64,000 bases of DNA from Plantago elongata (lineage: Eukaryota > Streptophyta > Magnoliopsida > Lamiales > Plantaginaceae), in the NCBI GenBank assembly GCA_036897095.1, contig JAYMSP010000112.1, positions 1 to 64,000 on the forward strand. Direction: 5' to 3'. The translations under genes and the position numbers were made by a program. Below the pieces are notes generated by a model that made no database searches, was not told the origin of the DNA, and saw only the letters and a program-made list of their open reading frames with translations. This document shows, in pieces, positions 24,701 through 36,004 of the stretch. The stretch's first letter is position 1; each line of letters starts with the position of its first letter.

Positions 24701-24891
24701 GAGAAGCGATCGAGGAATCGGTGTAGGGTGGAGGAGAAGTAGCCATCGGCGGTGGAGATCCTAGAATTGCGGCGGCGGCGATAGTCCACGGCGGCGACTC
24801 TGAAACGATCTCGCAGGCGGAGCTGTAACGATGTTGCGCCTTCTGCGAAGAGATCACCTCTGCATCGCTCTATCCATCGCTCTACTACCAT
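21739..24891 (-). CDS. Tafazzin-like phospholipid/lysophospholipid acyltransferase
   Basis: Seven exons on the minus strand: 24648-24891, 23616-23734, 23464-23529, 23172-23369, 22681-22799, 22476-22581, 21739-22266; 459 residues, all phases consistent. The glycerolipid acyltransferase motif NHVAAMD (HX4D, His147-Asp152) spans a splice junction. It is followed by DDP, RWTLCASDRCF, PVSRGDGIYQ and the FPEGSRSR block (FPEG 227-230), the layout of tafazzins. A long C-terminal part of about 175 residues is lightly conserved and matches the longer plant form (At3g05510-like, about 448 aa) rather than the short At1g78690 NAPE synthase. The Arg-rich N terminus (residues 1-80) could be an organelle presequence. 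Probable role: acyl transfer to lysophospholipids, such as cardiolipin remodelling in mitochondria; substrate not shown by sequence. A TATA-like gttatatatgg at 25006-25016 lies about 115 bp upstream. Confidence 0.88.
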
Positions 24892-25547
24892 TTTCTTCCA
24901 ATTTCCAAGCTCGAGTTCCTGCCCAATGTTCTGTTCTGTAATTGTACTGATGAAGAAGTGAAGTGGAAACCTAATGAACTGTTTTAAACTTTAAAATATC
25001 CTTTTGTTATATATGGATTGAAGAACCTACTTTTTTTTTAAAAGAAGGAGAAGACCGACTTTGTGTAATTGTGTAATGCTTGTTGGTACTCCAAGTCTCC
25101 AAGACCGGAGTCCGAACATGGACTGAAAGTTAAATTCCGTTCCATATTTAATACTATTATAATGTAATCTTTAAATATTTAAATTTAATTTTTAAATTTT
25201 ATTTATAATGATACGTGAAATGGTGTAATAATATTTACCAAACTCTAATATGAATATCGTATGATTCTCATGACATTTGTACATGTACTTGACACAGTCC
25301 AATTTTGCTCTATTTGAGTTTATAATGTACTATATATGCACGCGTTTGTGTTAAGGCTTTGATAACCAGCTTTGGACTTCCGATCCATGGTACAAAAGTA
25401 TACGTTCAAATTTGAATGATTTTTACTTAATGAATTGAATTAATTTTTAAAAATAAAATAATTAAAATCAAACAATGTCGAATAAATGATCGAAACAAGA
25501 AAAGACACCGAAAAACAGATAAACAAAAAATAAAAAATTCAGGGACA
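24892..25547. other. Intergenic region upstream of the tafazzin-like gene
   Basis: Contains the likely core promoter of that gene (TATA-like word at 25006-25016 on the minus strand) and AT-rich DNA with no further features that I can support. Confidence 0.45.
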
Positions 25548-25775
25548 TCAGTCATTTTTTGGCTCAACAATCTCTGACCATGGAAGCGCATTAAGCTTGT
25601 GACCAGTGATTTGTTGATCGGGCCAAGACAAAGCAATGTTAGTCATTTTCTCCCCGTCGAACGTCCAACTTGAAAAGAAATCGTCCCAGTTGTTCATGTT
25701 CTTCAGATGTTCGATAAGTTCTCGTGATAGTGAAACGTGCGCATTGTGATCGCGTTTCTCCCCGGCTGCATCCAT
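25548..25775 (-). CDS. Possible small orphan protein, 75 residues
   Basis: An intact ATG-initiated ORF of 75 codons in otherwise very AT-rich DNA. It reads MDAAGEKRDHNAHVSLSREL at its start and includes a Trp/Phe-rich centre (NNWDDFFSSWTFDGEKM). The end is GHKLNALPWSEIVEPKND followed by TGA. The codons are more GC-rich than the flanks, and a good TATA box (CTATATAAAG on the minus strand, 25846-25855) sits about 75 bp upstream of the ATG. No signal peptide or membrane segment. I do not recognise a family. It may be a small cytosolic protein, a fragment of a decayed larger gene, or chance. Confidence 0.4.
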   Translation of the reverse strand: MDAAGEKRDHNAHVSLSRELIEHLKNMNNWDDFFSSWTFDGEKMTNIALSWPDQQITGHKLNALPWSEIVEPKND

Positions 25776-26681
25776 TAGGTTTTCAAAGCAAATCACTGTT
25801 TTCTTTGTTATTTGTTGTACAATTGGCTAAATTTTTGTATACTTTATATAGGGGTTTAACGGTGTAAATGAGTTAAAGATATCAAGATTTAGGAGCTATA
25901 CTTTGGTAAGTGACATAATGTGTTGTATCCATATTTGGGACCATATATAGTTGTCACATATTAGTATTGCCCAAATAAATTTGGTAAGTTGAATCTTTTT
26001 AATGGCAATTTATTGAGTCAAATGAGAATATGCCTATTTTGCTAAGCAATTAAGGACTTAAATTATGGTCTTCTGTTCATTACTTCACTTGTTTGGGCAT
26101 ATGGTAATGGTAATATTATCGTTGCTAGCTACTAATAGAGGCAAAACGAATTGGAAAAAATCATACGGATCCGGGCTTTTAGTACACTTCATGGTACAGT
26201 ATATATGGAGAAGTCTTTATTTTTACCATTTACTTAATGAAATACCAGAAATTTATTAGGAAGCTCTCTTAGAATAAAACATAACACTATAAACTTGCTC
26301 CACCTTAAAAAGTTGGTAGTATTTTTTATTGATAAGTTGTTAAATGGATTCTTTTTTATCTTTAAATATTATTAAAAATTGAACTTACTAATAAGTCACC
26401 TTAGTTACGCAGAATCACTAGATAATAATGTTGAACTGATGATGATTCCTTTCACCAAACGAAGACGTAACACGGATGAACCCGAACTGAAATTCCTCAC
26501 CCCGCACCGATAAATTATATTGTGTACAAAACGAGTTGATTAGTGTTGATTCTGGGTGTCTGAATGAACGAATGAGAAAGCAAGTTAATCAAGATGAATT
26601 TGGAACCCAAAGATATATGAAGCAACTTTGGCAATCAACAGTGGGAGGATTATCAATTATGAAGACTATCCGCCAAATGAG

Positions 26682-26741
<60 letters not shown>

Positions 26742-27382
26742 TTGATGAACTCAAACATCTCGTTCGAATTTATCTATAATTTTCAAATAGAAGGAACGAA
26801 TTTATAATTAACTCAAATTTAAAAGGTAATAGATGCAATTTTTCACTAAATATAAGACAGGCCCAAATTCGAACCAAATCCGTCTTCCCTAGGCCACTCT
26901 AGCCTTGCGTTTCTTCAAAATACAGGATACTAACACTGTAATCTGTAAACACATCTTGATTCCAAAACTCTATTATCAAATTGATTATAGCACTGCTTAA
27001 TCCAATCAATCTTACGATTACGAAACTAGATGCATCGATCACAATACATGAACAGGCTTTATTTAATTAAGGCATTTTGGATTAGTGCATAAAAGCCTAC
27101 TCTTACTTAACACGAAAGCTTTCCGCAGCTAGAAATACTTTGATTGTAAGTAGGGGAAAAGATAAAGTAGCAGTATATTTAATCTTTATGCAATAAGGTT
27201 TTCAAATCTTTCCATGTGAACATGGAAAAGTCACTTTAAGAGTTCAACAAATCAAATTACACTTTTATTCCTTCCTTCGATTGCTCTACCAAATACATTA
27301 AAACAATTCACCCAACAATACTAGTATAAATTAAGGGGACATAAACATGATCATTTGCAAAACTCAAGTGAAACATACAAAT
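25776..27382. other. Intergenic region before the S1-like gene
   Basis: No gene signal. It contains a (TA)n microsatellite at 26684-26741 and, at its right end, a TATA box (tagtataaattaagg, from 27322) for the S1-like gene. Confidence 0.5.
26684..26741. repeat. (TA)n microsatellite
   Basis: About 58 bp of TA repeats interrupted by a single tg near its right end. Confidence 0.95.
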
Positions 27383-27853
27383 ATGAGTTTCTCTCTGAAA
27401 TGGTTTCTGGTGTTTCTTGCACTATTAGAATTCAATCACGAGACAACCTTGGCAGGCTGCAAGTACTCTCCGAACCCGAACCATTACGATATGTACGTGG
27501 GGAGCAAGCTTCCTGAAAACTCACCGCCAATAAAGGCGAACTGTGTTGATCAATCTACCGCTAAGGCAGCATTCGATAGGACATTCACGTCCGGGACAGG
27601 GTATCACTGGGACTTTTTTATGGTACCGTCAATCACTCTGATCAGATGCAACTTCAGATGGGGTTCAACGAGCAAGACTTTCACGGCTTTTGACAGCAGT
27701 GACCTTGGTTCTTACTGCCAATCAACCAAGGAAGTCTACTGGTGGGCTCGAGGCGATGGCCTTTATTTCTCTTGTGATGCCTTTGGTAAGGGAACTAAGC
27801 GCTACGATTGGGATCACTCGTCGGTAAATCACTTTGTTTCTGCAGGTGTTTAA
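27383..27853 (+). CDS. Secreted S1/SPH self-incompatibility-like protein
   Basis: Single exon, 156 residues. Signal peptide MSFSLKWFLVFLALLEFNHE...TTLA (about residues 1-24), then a small Cys-containing beta-rich domain with the S1/SPH pattern: KANCVDQ, YHWDFFMVPSITLIRCNFRW and the end motif VYWWARGDGLYFSC. The family is named after the Papaver S1 stigma protein; most members are small secreted proteins of unknown role, often expressed in reproductive or seed tissues. An ATG at 27347 is in frame, but a TATA box (about 27324-27331) puts transcription start near 27355. The ATG at 27383, directly before the signal peptide, is therefore the likely start. The core W, F and C positions of the domain are present. 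No introns, as usual. Confidence 0.82.
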   Translation: MSFSLKWFLVFLALLEFNHETTLAGCKYSPNPNHYDMYVGSKLPENSPPIKANCVDQSTAKAAFDRTFTSGTGYHWDFFMVPSITLIRCNFRWGSTSKTFTAFDSSDLGSYCQSTKEVYWWARGDGLYFSCDAFGKGTKRYDWDHSSVNHFVSAGV

Positions 27854-28589
27854 GCAAGTTAACGGAACTATATCTTCCGGCTATATATTGTAAGTTACCA
27901 TATAGTATATATAGATATCTATATACTCCATAACAAGAACTAGACTCTATATGATGTTTCTACTACTGCTACTGGTTGATTGTGAAATATAATATAGTTC
28001 CTTTACGTTTCCAACTATGATCATTTGCCTAGTTGAAACATATATTGGTGGTCTTATGCAGTTTAGCGTATCAATTTGAGGCAAATCGTACATGTTAACT
28101 CCACGCGCGGTTCATCTATGGCGATGTTGGTTTAATGTGCAGTTGGATGAATTGCATTTTTGGTCTCTTAACTGGTCGACGTGGCCTACGCGTTTAAGGT
28201 CCCTACAAATTGTATATTGAACATTTAAATATCAAAGGCCTGATTTGTTGGCGATTTGCTCCGATCGAGTATATAATAAATAAACCCCAAATTTCCAAAC
28301 CTAACACCTAATTTGAGTTTAAAAACCAAATCCAAAAACAAATGTAGAGTTTTGTGTAGATTATATAGATAAGCACATGGGGCTTGGACTAAGACTGACA
28401 ATTTCAAACGGGATCAGGTAGTTGGTGAGATGACAAAATTAATCAATATTCACCCATACAATGCATATGTGTGGACGGGGATTATTTTTGAAAATGCTAT
28501 TGTGCACCAGTGTTGTATCAACTATCAGCTTAGTCGGCAAAAAGGCATAAATGATCTTAAAGATGGGGGGTATCACGTACATTATAACG
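27854..28589. other. Intergenic region after the S1-like gene
   Basis: AT-rich, probably the S1-like 3' UTR and spacer up to the foldback element. Nothing else recognised. Confidence 0.4.
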
Positions 28590-28591
28590 TT

Positions 28592-28938
28592 TGTCCGGCC
28601 TGGCAATTTTAATCATTCGGTCGAAAAAACAACATTTGATCATGACGTATTAACCTTGTCAAACTCACTCCATCCATGTGGACTGATACCTCACCGCCAC
28701 ATAATACTAAAAAAAAATAAAAAATTTGAAATTAATAAAAAATAAAAGAGATATTATAAAATAAAATAAAAAATAATTAAAAGGTAATATCTCTTTTATT
28801 TTTCATTAATTTAAAAAAAAATAATTTTTTTTCTAGTGCTACGTGGAGGTGAGGTGTCAGTCCACGTTTGACCAGGTTGACACGTCATGATCAAATGTCG
28901 TTTTTTTGACCGAAGGACTAAAATTGCCGGACGTCATG
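28592..28938. mobile_element. Foldback-type MITE with long inverted repeats
   Basis: The left arm (from gtccggc... through cattcggtcgaaaaaacaac and atttgatcatgacgt to gtggactgatacctcaccgcc) is mirrored by the right arm (ggtgaggtgtcagtccac, gacacgtcatgatcaaatg, tttgaccgaagg, ccggac). Arms are about 150 bp around a short AT-rich centre that is itself self-complementary (agagatatta...taatatctct). The whole would form one long hairpin. Superfamily is unclear; long arms and little loop suggest a Mutator-like or foldback MITE. It could give rise to small RNAs if transcribed. Confidence 0.82.
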
Positions 28939-28959
28939 AACTATAGGACTAAATTTGCC

Positions 28960-31900
28960 GGAAAGAACAAATGTTGTACTGCGCGTGTCAAACCCCCAAA
29001 CTTTGAGATTAAAAATGCCTTTCTCCCAAATATATACTAACATACAAGGGAACATAATATTCTGCCAATATCATACTACTCTAGAATATTCTTCACTCCC
29101 CCTCAAGTTGGCTTGTGAAGATTACGAACACCCAACTTGCTAAGTAGAAAATGGAACTGATCACTACTAAGAGCCTTGGTAAAGATGTCGGCAAGTTGCA
29201 TTTTCGTAGCAATGAAGCGTGGCTCAATCTCCTTCGACCCAACTCTTTCACGAACAAAGAAACAATCCATCTCCACATGCTTTGTTCGTTCATGAAAAAC
29301 TGGATTGTTAGCAATGTGACGGGCAGCCTGATTGTCACAATAGAGCGGTGAAGGTCCTGTCGGAGCAGCACCAAAATCTGATAAGAGCCAACGCAACCAT
29401 AAAATCACTATCTGTTCTTGCCATAGCTCAATACTTTGCTTCAGCGGAGGAACGCAAAACCACTAATTGTTTCTTGCTTCTCCATTGAATGGGAGCTCCT
29501 CCAAGAGATATAAAATAACCGGTTTGCGAACGACGAGTCATAGGACAGCCCCCCAATCTGAATCACAATAAGCCTCAAGAGTCATATCGTCGTTGGCAGG
29601 AAGGAAAATTCCTTGGCAACTTGCGCAACTTACAGACTCGTGAATCACAAGCCTTAGCAAAACCTTGAGGTAATTACATGTAGACATCCTTGTGGAGATA
29701 ACCATGGAGAAACGCATTATTAACATCCAATTGGTGAATCAGCCAATTATGTTTGACTGCAATTGCGAGCATGCTTCTGACAGTGACAAGTTTTGCAACC
29801 GGCACAAAAGTTCATTAAAGTCAACCGCTTTCAATTTGAGTGAATCCCTTAGCCACTAATCGAACTTTATATCTCTCCACATCTCCATTTGGTTTATATT
29901 TAATTTTGCCATTTTGAGTCCACAACTTTTTTTTTCCTGGAGGTAAAGGCACCAATGTCCAAGTTTCATTTGCCTCCAAGGCAGCAATCTCATTTTTCAT
30001 TACCTCGCACCATCGAGGATTTTTCACGGCCTAAGAAAAAGAATTTGGCTCATCATTGAAGTGATTGCCACAAGAAAAGCTTTATGGTTAGTAGAAAATT
30101 TATAGTAGGAGATGTAATTAGAGATAGGGTGTACCGTCGAGGTTCTTGAGTCGGTAGTGGGTCGCGAATGATCTATGGATCTTGGTAAGTCAAGTTGGTA
30201 ACCCTGCAAATTCTTAGGTAAACTTTTCTCTCTTGTACTATGCTGAGTTTGCAGTGCAGGCTCAATTGCGACCCGACCAGATTCTGAGTCAGCTTGTGTA
30301 CTCCCAACTTCATCTACATGGACATGTTGTTGCTCTTCCATTATACTCAATGGTGTGATGTGTTGTTGAGCCACACTATTTTGGTCCATATGTTGTGTAT
30401 ACTCAACATCATATTCATTTTCCCATTGATGGACTTGTTGGACTTCACTTTGCTCAACTCCAGTAGATTTATCAAATGGAAATTTAATTTCACAAAATTT
30501 CACATCACGAGAGGTGTATATTCTCTTAGACTCCAAGTCATACACTCTATATATAAGGGTAGCCTACAAAACACCAGCTCTCCCCCTTTCTCCAAACTTA
30601 TCTACTCCCTTCTTTGTGTCTCGTGCATAAACGAGGCACCTGAAAACTTTCATATGATCATAAGTGGTTGCTTTTGCAATAACATCTCAAATGGTGTCTT
30701 ACCTTTCAAAACTTTTGACGGCACCCTATTTATAATATATGTTGCTGTCAAAACACACTCCCCAAAATGCAACGGGTAAATTGGCTTGGAAGCGCATGGC
30801 CCTAACAACTTTGAAAATATGTCTATGTTTTCTCTCAACCACCCCGTTTTGTTGAGGCGTATCTGTGCATGATATTTCTAATACAATCCCATTTTCATGA
30901 TAATATTCAAGCATTCGATGAGACTGAAATTCAACACCATTATCTGCTCTAATCCTTTTTACTATTTTTCCGAATTGCATTTTCACCATGTTGCAAAAGG
31001 TAACTAAAAAATGTGCAACTTCGGATTTATGCTTCATGAGAAAAACCCACACACTTCTACTAAAATCATCAACAACTGACAAGAAATAATGTGCACCCGA
31101 AAAAGAAGCGGTCTTGTAACTACCTCAATGTCACAATGTATTAATTCAAAACAATCAACTGTTTGAATGGAGCTAATAGGAAAAGGTAGACGTGTCTGCT
31201 AAGCTCTCACACACGAATAACAGAAATTTTCAAAAACACAAATATTCTGAAGTTTAACCTTGGAGGCATGACCCAAACGCCTGTGCCAAATTTCTGGATC
31301 CACTGTAGTTGCGAAAGTCATCCTTGAATTTTTCATGGACTCCAAACAATATAGACCATCACGTTCTTTACCCACTCCAATCAGTTTCCTCGAAGGTAAG
31401 TCCTGCATAATACAAAAGTTCGGGAAGAATGTTAGGACCGAATTCAAATCCTTAGTCAGCCTGCTAACCGAAAGCAGATTACATTTGAAAGCAGGAATAT
31501 TTAACACATTGTTAATTCGTAACTCATTCGGAAGATTAGCATTCCTAATGCTTTTAACATGTATACTATCTCCATTAGGAATAGCAACAGGATTCCCTCC
31601 CTTTATATTTAAAGTGTCGATTAATCCTTCATCACAAGCAACATGCTTGGTTGTCCCAGAATCAATTATCCATGGTCTATCCGAAATAAACTTACCAGCT
31701 CTAATAACATTAGGCATATCCTCCTTTTCTTGTGTCTTGCTACGTTGCTCATTTAAATACTGAGCAACTTGAGCAAAAACCTCTTTTGACATCCCTGCAA
31801 TTGGCCTTGATCCATAATCAACCAAGGCAGCTCTTGTATTTTTCCTTTCATGTTCATACCTCATTGTGCTGCTACTATTCTTCTCCCAATTCGGCCGTCC

Positions 31901-32925
31901 GTTCCCATCATTATTTCGCCGACCATTATATCCCGAATTCTTATTTTCTTCTCGGGATCTAGGTGGCTTCCATCTGGGCGGATAGCCAATGATTTCAAAA
32001 CATTCATCGATTGTGTGATTCAACTCTCCACAATTTCGGCATTCTCGTCGTTCCCTTTTGCTTCCCTTATAGTTGGTATTTTCTTTTCTTTCTTGTGAAT
32101 GGTGTGAATATGTTTGAAAAGCTGCAGCCTCCATAGCTCCTGGCCTTCTTGCCGCCGCAATCTCCCTTCGTTTTTCATCCTCATACACCAAGTGGTACGC
32201 TGTTCCTAAGCTAGGTGTCGGCTTGGTGGTTAAAATCTGCGTGCGCACAGTGTTGTAAGTTTCCTCCAGTCCCATGAGAAAATCGTAAAGCTTCTCCTTT
32301 TCTTTCATTTGAAGGTATTCCTTCGACATCCCGCAGGTGCATTTTGGTAATGGCGAAAGTGATTGAGCTTCATCCCAAATTCCTCTCAACTTTGTGTAGT
32401 ACGCAGAGACTGTCATGCCTTCTTGGTGAATATGGGAGAGTTCACGCCTTAACTCGTATGCCCTCGGTGCATCCTCTTTACCGAACCTCTCTTCTAGATC
32501 TTGCCAAATTTGTTGTGCTGTTCTAGCATATTTAACACTGTTCCTAATTTCCTTCTCCATGGCTATTGTGAGCCATCCTCTAACCATAGCATTACACCTT
32601 CTCCATTTAGGATAATCTTGTGATTTCTCCTCTGGTGTCGGAACCGTCCCATCGACGATTCCCATCTTGTTCTTGGCGAACAAAAAATTGCTTATCTCAT
32701 CCGCCCAATCGGCATAATTCCTGTCTCGCAACAACTCTGTGACATGTACTTGGCCAGGATAATCGGATGGGTGGACATAGTAGGGTGATGCAGGATCAAC
32801 GTGATCGACCACATTACTGCTCATATCAAAATTGTTTTCTCCGTCTTTCGTCATGCTGGAAGAGGATTGTTTTATGTTGTTTGCAAGGTTTCAATATTTA
32901 TGCGGAAGCTAGATCGATGCCTGCT
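28960..32925 (-). mobile_element. Fossil Ty1/copia LTR retrotransposon
   Basis: Order of parts along the minus strand: Gag (about 32854-31900) with a CX2CX4HX4C zinc knuckle (CRNCGELNHTIDEC), an aspartic-protease block (WIIDSGTTKHV), a GAG-pre-integrase block (IWHRRLGHASK), the integrase core, traces of reverse transcriptase, and RNase H with the end typical of copia Pol (ADIFTKAL). Gag-protease-integrase-RT-RNase H order defines Ty1/copia. A purine-rich tract (acttgagggggagtg, near 29100) marks the 3' end. The element is broken, with several or more breaks, and I see no convincing LTR pair. It abuts the gypsy piece at its 5' end. Likely old. Confidence 0.92.
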
Positions 32926-35137
32926 CTGAGGCGAACACTTGCAGGTTGTATTGGAAAAACTCAGAGAAAACACCTTGAAGTGTTCTTTTGCACAAGCTAA
33001 AGTGGAGTATCTTGGACATGTGATCTCTGCAGCTGGTGTAGCCACTGATCCGAAGAAAATCAAGTGCATTGTGAATTGGCCTTCACCCAAGAACCTGAAG
33101 GAACTAAGAGGCATATTAGGCTTAACATGCAACTACAGGAAGTTTATCAAAAACTATGCTATCATCTGCAAGCCACTTTATCAGCTATTAAGGAAGGATG
33201 CTTTCACATGGAATGAAGAAACTGAAGCAGTCTTTCAGAATTTCAAGAAAATCATGGTTTCTTCTCATGTACTTTGCTTACCTGATTTTACTAAGTCTTT
33301 TATAGTTGAAGCTAATGCATGTGGAGTGGGAATAGGAGTTGTTTTATCACAAGGCAATGGTCCTATTGCATTTTTAAGTAAGGCTTTAGGTGTGAAAATT
33401 TTGGCACTTTCTACCTATGAAAAAGAATTTTTAGCTGTGGAGAAGTCGAGACATTATCTTCAAGGCAATCATTTCATTATCAAAACAGATCAGCAGTCAC
33501 TTAAGCATTTGTTAGAGCAAAAGATAACTTCAACAACATAAATGGGTAGCTAAACTGCTCGGGTTAGATTATGAGATTGTTTACAGGAAAGGTGTTGAGA
33601 ACAAGGTGGCATATGCATTGTCCAGAAGGAGGCATGATGAAGATGGAGAAGCCAATACCATCACCACACTGACACCATTATGGGTTGAAGAAATTCAGAA
33701 GAGCTATGAACATGACAAAGAAGCACAAGACATTATTGCTCAGCTATTACTACAACATGCTGCAGTACCAGAATACTCATACATGAATGGTATTCTGAGG
33801 TATCAAGGGAGGATTTATATTGGCCAAAATGAAGAACTGAGGACTACATTATTGAAACGTATCCATGATTCAGCCATAGGTGGTCACTCAGGTATGACTG
33901 GCACTTACATGAGAGCCAAATCCATCTTCTACTGGAAAGGTATGAAAGCTCGTGTTTTTAAATTTGTTCAAGTCTGTGATGTTTGTAAGGTGAACAAACA
34001 TGATAGTGCTTCTCAACCTGGTCTTCTGCAACCATTACCCATCACTGAGCAGGCTTGGTCTCATATAACTATGACTTTTGTGGAGGGACTCCCAAAATAT
34101 GAGCATAGAGACTCTATTATGGTGGTAGTTGACAGAATGACCAAGTATAGTCATTTTATAGCATTGATTCATCCTTTTACTACGAAAACTGTAGCCAAAG
34201 CTTTTCTTAACAATGTTTTCAAATTATTTGGGATGCCAACTAGTATTGTCACTGATAGGGACAAAGTTTTTACAAGTTCATTTTGGAAAGAATTTTTCAA
34301 GTTAGTTGCCACCACTCTATAGTTTTCTACAGCATACAACCCACAAATTAATGGGCAAACTGAAAGAGTCAATCAATGTTTAGAAAATTACTTGAGATGC
34401 ATGACTAGTTACTGACTAAACAAGTGGTTTAAATGGTTATCTCTGGCTGAGTTCTGGTACAACACCAACTACCAAATTGCCTTGAAACTAACTCCATTCC
34501 AAGCTTTGTACGGAATGGCACCTACTTATATGTTTGTAGGAACATGAATACCAATACAAAACAAGGAAATAGCAGTCTGGACTGAAGAAAGGAACCAGCT
34601 TATTCAGTTATTAAAGGATAATTTACACAAAGCTCAGAATAGGATGCAACTTTATAGCAACAAGAACAGAACTGAAAGAACATTCACCATTGGAGATGAA
34701 GTATATCTAAAGTTTCAGCCTTACAGACAAACCTCACTTGCTCTCAGAAGAAACATGAAACTCAGTGACAAATATTATGGTCCATACACTATAATTCAGA
34801 AGATTGGAGTTGTAGCCTACAAACTAGCTACAATTACCAGGTCAATCAACTATACATCCAGTGTTCCATGTGTCTCTCTTGAAGATAAAGCTCAGTAGAT
34901 AACACATTCCTTCAACCATGCTACCAGCTGCTGACTCCCATGGACAACTCTTGATTCAGCCTCTGTAGGTGCTTCATAGAAGAATCATACCTCACAACCA
35001 TAAACTTGTTGTTCAAGTTTTAGTGCAATGGAATGGTGCAACTCCGAAGATGTTACTTGGGAAGATTACACTTTTATGAGCAGTCACTTCCCAGAATTTG
35101 ATTCTGATTGAGCAGAATCGAGCAAAGAAGGAGGCAA

Positions 35138-36004
35138 TGTTATATCCCAACCATCCCACAAAATCACAATCCGTCTGAAGAAGCCATTAACGGTCACAAG
35201 TGAGACAACATACAAGTCGCACAAAGAGATGGAAGTGTCGCATGTTTATTTAAGTGAGAAACCAATGACTGATGGAAACGACAATGTTCTACTCGACATG
35301 TCTCAGCCGTCAGATGAGATTAACCTACGGCCACTGAATGACGATGCGATCTAATATGCGCACCGTTAATGAATCTTGTTGATCCAACGGTTGTTGCTTC
35401 TCAATTTCAAATAAATATATGTACGGCTCGTACCTGATTCAATTCATTGAATCCGTCAGCCTTTTTTTATTGTTCCCTGCAACGTACACTTTTAGTACGG
35501 ATACCAGTAGCCGTTGCAGGCTTTGTTCTCTTTAAATACTTGTACCGCAGTTTCATTTGATCATCATGAATGGAATTGTTCCTAGTCAGGGGCGTCTTGG
35601 AGATTTAGGGCCATGTGCCAAATTTTAGTTGATGCCCCAAGTAATATTAAAATAGAGAGAATTTTTTTATAGAGATTGATGATTATATAATAAATTGTTG
35701 AAAATGATAGATATTGGTGACAATTTAATGAATATTGGAGAGTAATTGGAGATTTTAATTGTAGATTAATTAGGAATTTGGGAAAAATAGAATATATAGT
35801 AAAAGCTCTTGGAGTAATTATAGAGGAGAGAAAGAGGAGACATAACATTAACACCGGCCATTCCTCACCTTTAATTATAGATGCCCCTGTTCCTAGTTTT
35901 AGCTATCTTTCTCTTTCTCTGTTCGTCTAATTCTCTCTCAATTTCGTCTGTCTTCTCATCTCAATCTCTTCTAGTTCTTTATTACAATTGCTCGGGGTGT
36001 AACA
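35138..36004 (+). repeat. Candidate 3' LTR of the gypsy fossil
   Basis: Begins TGTTA and ends TAACA immediately after a polypurine tract, as expected for an LTR. Net length is about 556 bp once the nested MITE and one copy of its target duplication are removed. No second copy was found in the window, so its bounds rest on the inverted terminal words and the purine tract only. Confidence 0.6.
35587..35889. mobile_element. hAT-like MITE, 303 bp, nested in the gypsy LTR
   Basis: Terminal inverted repeats CAGGGGCG ... TGCCCCTG are flanked by a perfect 8-bp target duplication ttcctagt at 35579-35586 and 35890-35897. The 8-bp duplication and CAGGGGC ends are the hAT signature. No coding capacity. 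It must be younger than the LTR that it interrupts. Confidence 0.92.

Larger units (their letters stand above)
32926..36004 (+). mobile_element. Fossil Ty3/gypsy chromovirus piece with 3' LTR
   Basis: Parts in order: the end of reverse transcriptase (KVEYLGHVIS), RNase H-like region, an HHCC-type zinc-binding region and integrase core (IMVVVDRMTKYSHF) and a short chromodomain-like end (EDVTWEDYTF). RT-RNase H before integrase gives Ty3/gypsy, and the terminal chromodomain gives a chromovirus. A purine tract (aagaaggaggcaa) leads into an LTR at 35138-36004, which begins TGTTATATCCC and ends GGGTGTAACA. The piece is partial and broken, with several breaks. An hAT-like MITE sits inside the LTR. 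Confidence 0.9.

Noticed and set aside
21739-24891. Assignment as the short NAPE synthase (At1g78690 type)
   Set aside because: The C-terminal extension and the 459-residue length fit the longer tafazzin-like plant form better.
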